A DNA stretch of 31,660 nt, from assembly GCA_902489945.1 (NCBI GenBank), contig CABUBZ010000021.1, positions 1 through 31,660 on the forward strand, in the 5' to 3' direction. Below are positions 23,292 through 29,909 of this stretch, piece by piece (the stretch's first letter is position 1; each line of letters begins with the position of its first letter). The position numbers and the translations under genes are program-made. The notes under the pieces were generated by a model. It had not been told where the DNA came from. It saw only the letters and a list, made by a program, of their open reading frames with translations, and ran no database searches. Source of the DNA: an uncultured Collinsella sp. (GTDB lineage Bacteria > Actinomycetota > Coriobacteriia > Coriobacteriales > Coriobacteriaceae).

Positions 23292-24818
23292 TTAGTAGCT
23301 ATCGTACGAATAGTCGGTAGAATCGGTGGGCGTTTGACCGTCAGTTGCGGTAACGGCACCATCCGTGGACTGGGCATCGGTACCGTCGGAGGTGTCGGTA
23401 CCATCGGTGGTGTCGGTACCATCGGTGGTGTCGGTACCATCAGAACTTTCACCATTCGCGGAATCAGTCGTCTCCTTCTTGGGAACGGTGATCGTCACAC
23501 GCGCCACGCCCGAGGTCTTGGTATCGTAACGGACCTTTTCACCGTTCTTGGTAACGGTGACATCGGAAGGCTTGGACGTGGTGATCTCGATCGAGGACTC
23601 GGGCGTGTACTCCTGCTCAAAGGGGCCAGTCGCCTGGGCGCCATAGACCGACTTGCCGTCGACCTTGACCTCAATCCACGCGGTCTTTCCCTTGGCAACG
23701 GAGACCTTGACCTTCGTGACCTCGTTCTCTTCCTTCTTGGCCGTCTTGGTGGCGTCCGAATCGGTCGACTCATCCGTCGCCTCATCGGTATCTTCGTCCT
23801 CGTCGACCGTTTCGGTCTTCTTAGAAGACTTCTTGGTCGTCGTCTTGGTGGCAACGGGCGTCTCGGGCGTCGACTCGGGCGCCGAGGAGCCGCAGCCACG
23901 CAGGAGCACCACGATGAGCACGATCAGCAGCAGCGCCACGGCGCCGATGCCGGCGTAGACGATACGCGGATCGAGCCCGTTGTTTTGAGGAGTACGTGAT
24001 CCGCCGCGTCCACGACTGGAACTGCTGCGGCCGCCTCCCTGAGGCATACGACCACGATTGCTATCGGAACGGCCGCGATAGCCACCCTGGCCCTGAAGGC
24101 TGCGCTGACCCGAGCGGGGCGCAAGTTCACCTCGGCCTTGATAGCCACGCTGGCCCGAACGCGGAGCCGAGGAGCGCTGGCCATACGGCTGTGATTGAGA
24201 GCGAAGACGCGGCGTGACCTGCGTGGTATCGGCATCCGCATAGCCACCGCGAGAGCGTCCCGTAGAGGCACCACGGTAACCGCGATCGGAATAGCCGCCG
24301 TCGCCGTAGCCGGCACGAGGGTCACGCGCCACGCCGCGAGCAGCGGGAAGCGCACGGTCCTCGGGCATCGGCGTACTGCGGAACCGGTCACGCTGTGAGC
24401 GAATTTCCTCGCCCGAACCCGTCTCGGTAATATAACCGGCCTGCTGAGGACGCTGTCCATAGCGGGTCGAACGACCGCCCTGAACCATCAGGAAGCGCCC
24501 GTTATCGACCGAAGAACGCGAATTGACGTAGCCGGCGGCGTCCTGAAAACGACCGCCCTGCTGCGATGTCTCGCGTTCGTATGCCATCAGGTCGTCAAAG
24601 TAGGCATTGACGACCTCGCGCGGATTGAGGCCCAAAAAGCGAGCATAGCTCGAAATCATGCCCTGCGCATAGCCGCGCGGCGGCATCGAAGCAAAGTTAC
24701 CGGTCTCGAAAAACTCGATGATCTGCGGCCTGATTTTGATGGTGTTGGCGACCTGCTGAATGGAAAGGCCCATTCGGCGACGCTGCTCGAGCAGCATGTC
24801 ACCAAAGCGTGCAGCCAT
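23292..24818 (-). CDS. RodZ/YmfM-like membrane protein with N-terminal helix-turn-helix and Arg/Gly-rich linker
   Basis: A 508-residue single-pass membrane protein. Residues 1-80 form an Xre-type HTH_25 domain (GDMLLEQRRRMGLSIQQVAN ... YAQGMISSYARFLGLN) as in RodZ, which links MreB to the cell wall. A long cytoplasmic stretch (about 163-277) is rich in Arg, Gly, Ser, Gln and Tyr, unlike normal RodZ. The membrane segment is at about 287-307. Outside it, an acidic Thr/Asp linker leads to a beta-rich domain (about 367-447, WIEVKVDGKSVYGAQ) like the RodZ C-terminal domain, then a repeat tail TDGTDT x4. It overlaps ftsK by one base (TGATG); GGAGG in the ftsK end serves as its ribosome-binding site. 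Confidence 0.8.
   Translation of the reverse strand: MAARFGDMLLEQRRRMGLSIQQVANTIKIRPQIIEFFETGNFASMPPRGYAQGMISSYARFLGLNPREVVNAYFDDLMAYERETSQQGGRFQDAAGYVNSRSSVDNGRFLMVQGGRSTRYGQRPQQAGYITETGSGEEIRSQRDRFRSTPMPEDRALPAARGVARDPRAGYGDGGYSDRGYRGASTGRSRGGYADADTTQVTPRLRSQSQPYGQRSSAPRSGQRGYQGRGELAPRSGQRSLQGQGGYRGRSDSNRGRMPQGGGRSSSSRGRGGSRTPQNNGLDPRIVYAGIGAVALLLIVLIVVLLRGCGSSAPESTPETPVATKTTTKKSSKKTETVDEDEDTDEATDESTDSDATKTAKKEENEVTKVKVSVAKGKTAWIEVKVDGKSVYGAQATGPFEQEYTPESSIEITTSKPSDVTVTKNGEKVRYDTKTSGVARVTITVPKKETTDSANGESSDGTDTTDGTDTTDGTDTSDGTDAQSTDGAVTATDGQTPTDSTDYSYDSY
23377..23441 (-). repeat. 18-bp tandem repeat coding for TDGTDT units in the RodZ-like protein
   Basis: TCGGTACCATCGGTGGTG recurs at 23377, 23395, 23413 and partly at 23431 with very few changes. 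The period of 18 bases keeps frame and adds six residues per unit, so copy number may vary between strains. Confidence 0.85.
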
Positions 24819-27595
24819 CAGAATCCTCCAAACTCACAATCTTCACGTGCCATCTCGGCGTCGACAGATTCCAGCGCGGCAAGCCCCTCCTCGTCCAATA
24901 GGACCTCGCGCGGCTTGGAACCGTCGGGCGGGCCGACGACACCCTTTTCTTCCAGCATGTCCATAATACGCCCGGCGCGCGCATAGCCAACCTTAAGGCG
25001 GCGTTGCAGGCCAGATGTGGAGCCCAGCTGCGATTCCACCACAATATGGGCGGCTTCCCAAATGAGCGGATCATCGTCTTGCGGCTCGGCAACTCCGGTG
25101 CGGACAATGCCGCCACCCGCCATGGACATGGAAGCGGGCGCCACAGCCGACAGGATCTCCTCATGGTAGTCGGGCTCGCTTTGCGACTTGACGAACTCGA
25201 CAATCTCGTTGATTTCATCGTCCGAGACAAAGCAGCCCTGAATACGGCGAGGCTTGCCCCAGTCGACCTTGGAGAACAGCATGTCGCCCAAACCGGTGAG
25301 CTTTTCGGCACCCATCTGGTCGATGATGACGCGCGAGTCGATGCCCGTGGCGACGTTAAAGGCGATGCGGTTGGTGATGTTGGCCTTAATGAGGCCCGTC
25401 ACCACGTTGGAGCTCGGACGCTGCGTAGCCACGATGAGGTGAATACCGGCGGCACGGCCCAGCTGCGCAATACGCACGATCGAGGCCTCGACATCCTTTC
25501 CGGCAACCATCATCAGATCCGAGAGCTCGTCAATGATGATGACCAGATAGGGCATCTTTTGCGGCGGGTTATCGTAATGTTCAAACTCGCCGGCGGCCTG
25601 CTTTTCGTTATAGGTCGAGATCTTACGTACATTGAGACGCTCGAAGACCTTCAGGCGACGCTCCATCTCGGACACGGCCCATTGCAGAGCGCTCGCGGCC
25701 TGCTTGGGCTCGGTCACTACAGGCACGTAAAGATGCGGCAGACCGTTATAGCCCGCAAGCTCGACGCGCTTGGGGTCGACCATGATCAGGCGAACGTCCT
25801 CGGGAAGCGCGCGCATGAGCAGGGTCGTGATGATGGAGTTGATCATCACCGACTTACCAGAACCGGTCGTGCCGGCGATCAGCAGGTGGGGCATCTTGGC
25901 GAGGTCGGCGACGACCGGCGTACCCTCGGCATCGCGACCGATGGCCAGCTCGAGCGGACCGCCCTTCACATAGGGCAGCACGTCGCCCAGGTTGACGTTC
26001 TGGCGCTTGCGATTGGGGATCTCGATACCCACGAGCGACGTGCCGGGGATCGGGGCAAAGATACGAACCGACTGAGCTGCGAGCGAAAGCGCGATATCGT
26101 CCTCGAGGCTCGAAATCTTGCTCACGCGCTCGCCCTCGCCAGGTTGCAGCTTAAAGGTCGTCACCGTGGGGCCGGCGATCCAGCCGACCACGCGGGCGCT
26201 GCGGCCAAACTCAAGCAGGGTCGACTGCAGCGACTCGGCAGTTTGCTCCAGCTCCTTGTCCGAAGACGCAGCGGAAGCCGACTGCGGGTTGGCATGCAGA
26301 ATCTCAAGTGGCGGAAGTTTGAGGCCGTCCTCTTCTTCGCCCTCGTTATCTGCGGCGCCGCCGTCCGTTCCCCCATCGCTGGCCGCAGCCGATTCGACAG
26401 CACTCAAGGCAGGCGCATCGGCAACCTTGGGATGCTTCAAGAAGTCGGGGATCTGAGGTGCTGCCGAGACGGGATTCACGGCAAACGGCGGCTCGGACTC
26501 GTCGATCTTATCGGGGTCGTCTTCCATCGAAAGCTGACCGGTTACCTGGTCGCGCTTTGCATGGCGACGCGGCAGCAAAGTTGTCTTTGCGGTCTCAATC
26601 GAAGCCTCGTCGTCCTCGTCATCACCCTCGGTGAGCTCAATCTCGCTCTCGGACCAAGACGGGTCGGGCTCACTCGTATTGAGTTTGGGCGCAGCCTTGC
26701 CCTTCTTGGCATGGCGGCGCGGCAACAGCGTTGTCTTGGCCCGCTCGGCCTCCACGGCCTCAGACACGTCGACAAACGGATCTTCGTCCACGTCCCCATC
26801 GTCCAGAATCGGATCGACTTCGCTACCCATAACCGTAGTCACGGCCGCATCGGAGCCCTTTTGACGAAGAATGCTCAGATGCGGACGGGCAACGCCGGGC
26901 ACCGACAGGGCTTCGTCGTCACCCCACGGACTCGCGTTGACGTCGGCACGACGGCGCTCGGCAAAATCGGCCGCACGGTCGCGGGCAGAGCGCAAAACGC
27001 CGCCCACCGAAAAGCCGATGATGACAAAGCCAACGACGGCCAGACCCAATAGGACCACCATTGCGATAGGCTTACCCAGGGCATTCTGCAATGCACTCGC
27101 AATAAACGCACCGATGTAGCCACCCGAGGCGGACAGGTTTTGCAGCGTGAACATAAGGTCGCACGAGTCGCTCGTACCCGGCACCATCAGCGAAAGAATG
27201 GAGACGACGGCGATAAAGACCACGGCACCGCCCGCAACAGAGCGCACGTTGAGCGGCGAATCCTCGCCTAAAAAGAGCGTGGCGGCAAACAGCAAAATGA
27301 CAATCGGCAACACGTAGGCGCCCAGACCAAAGCCCAGGTGGTAGAAACCGGCAACCGCAGCCGTAACGGGTGCGGTCGCCGGCGAAATCACGGCAATGAA
27401 GGACGCAATCGCCAAAACGGCAATGACCACGCCGGCGATATCGCGGTTGGCCGAAGGCTCGACCAGGGGCTCAAAATCGTCGAAGTCGGCCTCGTGACCT
27501 TTATTGGCACGAAGATGGGAACCGGCACCCTTAGCAGATGCCGGTTGGTTGTTGGCTTTATTGCCTTTGGCGTTTTGTGCAGATCCGCGCGCCAA
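24818..27595 (-). CDS. ftsK: DNA translocase FtsK/SpoIIIE
   Basis: Septal DNA pump that clears chromosomes from the division plane; 925 residues. Four or five N-terminal membrane segments (about 50-195) are followed by a long acidic linker (about 210-450), the alpha and beta RecA-like motor with Walker A GTTGSGKS (near 577) and Walker B LVIIIDEL (near 688), and a C-terminal gamma winged helix (GSTSGLQRRLKVGYARAGRI) that reads polar DNA motifs. The start is TTG 27595: it lies one base after the rnjA stop, with GGAGG from the rnjA end six bases upstream, and no ATG precedes the first membrane segment. The linker carries the motif KTTLLPRRHAK twice. Confidence 0.95.
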   Translation of the reverse strand: MARGSAQNAKGNKANNQPASAKGAGSHLRANKGHEADFDDFEPLVEPSANRDIAGVVIAVLAIASFIAVISPATAPVTAAVAGFYHLGFGLGAYVLPIVILLFAATLFLGEDSPLNVRSVAGGAVVFIAVVSILSLMVPGTSDSCDLMFTLQNLSASGGYIGAFIASALQNALGKPIAMVVLLGLAVVGFVIIGFSVGGVLRSARDRAADFAERRRADVNASPWGDDEALSVPGVARPHLSILRQKGSDAAVTTVMGSEVDPILDDGDVDEDPFVDVSEAVEAERAKTTLLPRRHAKKGKAAPKLNTSEPDPSWSESEIELTEGDDEDDEASIETAKTTLLPRRHAKRDQVTGQLSMEDDPDKIDESEPPFAVNPVSAAPQIPDFLKHPKVADAPALSAVESAAASDGGTDGGAADNEGEEEDGLKLPPLEILHANPQSASAASSDKELEQTAESLQSTLLEFGRSARVVGWIAGPTVTTFKLQPGEGERVSKISSLEDDIALSLAAQSVRIFAPIPGTSLVGIEIPNRKRQNVNLGDVLPYVKGGPLELAIGRDAEGTPVVADLAKMPHLLIAGTTGSGKSVMINSIITTLLMRALPEDVRLIMVDPKRVELAGYNGLPHLYVPVVTEPKQAASALQWAVSEMERRLKVFERLNVRKISTYNEKQAAGEFEHYDNPPQKMPYLVIIIDELSDLMMVAGKDVEASIVRIAQLGRAAGIHLIVATQRPSSNVVTGLIKANITNRIAFNVATGIDSRVIIDQMGAEKLTGLGDMLFSKVDWGKPRRIQGCFVSDDEINEIVEFVKSQSEPDYHEEILSAVAPASMSMAGGGIVRTGVAEPQDDDPLIWEAAHIVVESQLGSTSGLQRRLKVGYARAGRIMDMLEEKGVVGPPDGSKPREVLLDEEGLAALESVDAEMAREDCEFGGF

Positions 27596-27596
27596 A

Positions 27597-29267
27597 CTAA
27601 ACCTCCATGACGACCGGGATGATCATCGGACGAGTGCGCGTACGGCTCCAGATAAAGTTAGAGAGTGAGTCGCGCACGGCCTTGCGAATGGCATCGGAAC
27701 CGCTGCTGGTGAAGCTGAACTTGCCCTTCTCGATCGTCTTCATAATGGATGCGGAGGCATCCTCGGAGAACTGATCGTCGATGGCAAAGGAGACGCCGCG
27801 GCCCGAGAACTCGATAGCCTCGATCTTCTTGTGCTTGAGCGAAACGATAGCGACAGCCGTGACCATACCGTCGTTGGCAAGCTTCTGACGATCGCGCAGG
27901 ACGATGGGGTCGGTATCACCGATGCGCAGTCCGTCGACATAGACGACGCCAGACTCGACAGGCGTACCGCGCTTGACGATACCGCCACGCATCTCAAGCG
28001 TATCTCCGTTGTCGAGGATAAAGATGTGATCGTCCTTGAGGCCCATCTTGCGTGCAAGCTGAGCATGGGCGCGTAGATGCACGGCCTCGCCGTGGACCGG
28101 CATAAAGTACGTAGGCTTGGCCATGGCCATCAGGAGCTTGAGCTCCTCCTGGCTGCCGTGACCCGAGACGTGAACGAGGGCGCGGTTCTTATCCCACACG
28201 TCGCAGCCAAGCTTGGCAAGGCTGTTGACGACCTGCTGAACGGCCTTCTCGTTACCGGGGACCGGCGTTGCCGAGAGGATGACGGTATCGCCCTCGTGGA
28301 TGGAGAGCGTCTTGTGCTCGCCGTTAGCCATGCGCGAAAGGGCCGACAGAGGCTCGCCCTGCGAACCGGTGCACATGACGACGATCTTGTCGTCGGGCAG
28401 GTTGTCAATATCGAAGGCATCGATGATATCGGCGTCATCGATGTTGAGATAACCGAGCTCGCGCGCCACGCGGGTGTTGGTGAGCATGGAACGACCGGTC
28501 ACGACAACCTTGCGGCCGCACTTGCGGGCGGCGTCGCAGATCTGCTGCAGACGATGGATGTGGCTCGAGAACGACGCGACGAACACGCGGCCCGGAGCAT
28601 TCTTGATGGCATGCAGCAGATTGGGGCCAACCTCGGCCTCGGACTTGGTAAAACCGGGGACCGTGGCGTTGGTGGAATCGGACAGCAGCAGGTCGATGCC
28701 CTGCTTGGCAAAGCGGCTGATAGCGGCATAGTCGGGCGTGACGCCGTCGATGGGCGTCTGGTCGAGCTTAAAGTCGCCGGTGTGCATAACAGTGCCCTGG
28801 TTGGTGCGGATGAACACACCCAGAGCGCCCGGGATTGAGTGCGTCATCGAGAAGAAGTCGAGCGAAATGCCACCCAGATTGACGTGGCTGCCGCCCTTGA
28901 CCTCACGGAACTTGGGTGCACGAATACGAAACTCGGAGAGCTTACCCTCGATAAAGCCAAGCGTCAGCTTGCTCGAGAAGATGGGCACCTTGTTGTTGAG
29001 GTCCTGCAGCAGATACGGTAGCGAACCGGTGTGGTCCTCGTGGCCGTGAGTGACGACGATGCCGCGGAGCTTTTCCTCGTTCTCCAGAACATAGGTGTAA
29101 TCCGGGAGTACCAGATCGATACCAGGCTGCGAATCGTCGGGGAACATAAGGCCAGCGTCGACGAGCACCATGTCGTCGCCGCACTCGAAGACCGTCATGT
29201 TCTTGCCGATGCCATCAAGGCCGCCGAGCGGGATGATCTTCAAGGGAGATGATTTTTTAGCTGCCAT
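27597..29267 (-). CDS. rnjA: Ribonuclease J
   Basis: Metallo-beta-lactamase-fold 5'-3' exo- and endoribonuclease; 556 residues, the normal RNase J size. The zinc ligands are visible in VVTHGHEDHTG, and MHTGDFKLD, LLSDSTNA, VMCTGSQGEP and the late HVSGHG and PVHGE motifs are all in place, with the beta-CASP region in between. ATG 29267 gives the expected start (MAAKKSSPLKIIPLGGLDGIG); a GAAAGGA lies rather far (about 14 bases) upstream, so initiation may be weak or use another signal. An open extension to 29363 lacks family support. It precedes ftsK with one base between them. Confidence 0.95.
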   Translation of the reverse strand: MAAKKSSPLKIIPLGGLDGIGKNMTVFECGDDMVLVDAGLMFPDDSQPGIDLVLPDYTYVLENEEKLRGIVVTHGHEDHTGSLPYLLQDLNNKVPIFSSKLTLGFIEGKLSEFRIRAPKFREVKGGSHVNLGGISLDFFSMTHSIPGALGVFIRTNQGTVMHTGDFKLDQTPIDGVTPDYAAISRFAKQGIDLLLSDSTNATVPGFTKSEAEVGPNLLHAIKNAPGRVFVASFSSHIHRLQQICDAARKCGRKVVVTGRSMLTNTRVARELGYLNIDDADIIDAFDIDNLPDDKIVVMCTGSQGEPLSALSRMANGEHKTLSIHEGDTVILSATPVPGNEKAVQQVVNSLAKLGCDVWDKNRALVHVSGHGSQEELKLLMAMAKPTYFMPVHGEAVHLRAHAQLARKMGLKDDHIFILDNGDTLEMRGGIVKRGTPVESGVVYVDGLRIGDTDPIVLRDRQKLANDGMVTAVAIVSLKHKKIEAIEFSGRGVSFAIDDQFSEDASASIMKTIEKGKFSFTSSGSDAIRKAVRDSLSNFIWSRTRTRPMIIPVVMEV

Positions 29268-29455
29268 AGGTGAGTGTTGTTTCCTTTCTTCGAAACGGGT
29301 CTGAAACAACCGACGGGGCGCTTCTGGCAAACCGACCGTCGGGAACGTACAAACATGCATCACGGAGTCGACACATTAACCACAGTATGATACCCATTTG
29401 CACAACAACAGACCACCCATGCATCAAAGCCCCATCTGAACCCGTCTATCCCGCC
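29268..29455 (-). promoter_or_regulatory. rnjA leader region with a 7-bp hairpin
   Basis: No gene is seen in these 188 bases. On the minus strand CCGACGG (29342-29336) and CCGTCGG (29316-29310) pair, and TTGTTT follows, which is terminator- or attenuator-like. A TATCAT -10 candidate exists near 29390, but no convincing -35 is seen. Confidence 0.35.
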
Positions 29456-29590
29456 GGTTCCCCGCGAGGGCGGGCACGGATGAAGTTTCCTGCTCTACAG
29501 TCCTGCTCACGACGGAGGCCACATTTAGTGGCCTCCTGTTCGTGCGGAACTCGCGATAAACTTCATCCGTGCCCGCCCTCGCGGGGAACC
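29456..29590 (-). repeat. Family B long palindromic element, copy 1 (core on minus strand)
   Basis: Arms 29456-29488 and 29558-29590 are perfectly complementary over 33 bp. The 69-base interior (29489-29557) folds again: GGAGGCCAC/GTGGCCTCC (29514-29522 and 29528-29536) with an ATTTA loop. Read on the minus strand the interior is 58/69 identical to copy 2. The nine bases of stem next to the core (ATGAAGTTT) are shared with copy 2, while the outer 24 bp of arm are not. Confidence 0.9.
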
Positions 29591-29714
29591 TGCCAATAAG
29601 GGACAGGTTTATTTTGGTCGGTTTTATCTGGAGAAATACTGCTGAATCTATCTACAGATCCGGAATCTGACTACTGAATAGACTGTCCAACTAAAGAACG
29701 AGTGGAACTAACCA
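29591..29714. other. Spacer between the two family B palindromes
   Basis: A gene-free stretch of 124 bases. GGACAG (29601-29606) and CTGTCC (29683-29688) begin an imperfect inverted repeat, and CAGAT/ATCTG make a small hairpin near 29655-29669. AACCTG (29587-29592) and CAGGTT (29604-29609) followed by TATTTT could make a weak + strand terminator. No coding sequence is supported. Confidence 0.5.
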
Positions 29715-29863
29715 GCCCTTTTGCTTGTGCCCGGGAGGGCCGCATATGAAGTTTATCGCGAGTTCCGCACGCAAAGGAAAGCACTTAATGTGCTTTCCGT
29801 CTTGCGCAGGACTGTAGAGCAGGAAACTTCATATGCGGCCCTCCCGGGCACAAGCAAAAGGGC
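29715..29863 (+). repeat. Family B long palindromic element, copy 2 (core on plus strand)
   Basis: Arms 29715-29754 and 29824-29863 are perfectly complementary over 40 bp. The 69-base interior (29755-29823) contains the inner hairpin GGAAAGCAC/GTGCTTTCC, which differs from copy 1 at three pairs, all compensated. The outermost right arm coincides with the 3' half and T-run of the pnp terminator, and the left arm repeats that sequence inverted. Confidence 0.92.
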
Positions 29864-29886
29864 GACCCCTGTCCGGAGTCGCCCTT
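29856..29886 (-). terminator. Terminator of pnp, overlapping the family B palindrome
   Basis: On the minus strand AAGGGCGAC (29886-29878) pairs with GTCGCCCTT (29866-29858) and TTTTGCTT follows, 24 bases past the pnp stop. GCCCTT and the T-run are also the end of the right arm of the family B element, so terminator and giant hairpin compete for the same bases. Confidence 0.85.
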
Positions 29887-29909
29887 GCGGTACTGCTTAT
29901 ATGCGGCTA

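Noticed and set aside
21268..23295. Very long plus-strand open frame of 675 codons opposite rimO and yajQ
   Set aside because: It is antisense to two well-supported genes, has no recognisable domain, and its His/Asp/Leu/Gly-rich composition is what the antisense frame of GC-rich genes gives.
25004..27052. Plus-strand open frame of 682 codons opposite ftsK
   Set aside because: It is a composition shadow of the ftsK coding frame; no family motif or convincing ribosome-binding site.
29270..29599. Plus-strand open frame across the rnjA leader and a family B hairpin
   Set aside because: It crosses the structured element, has no homology I recognise and no good initiation site.
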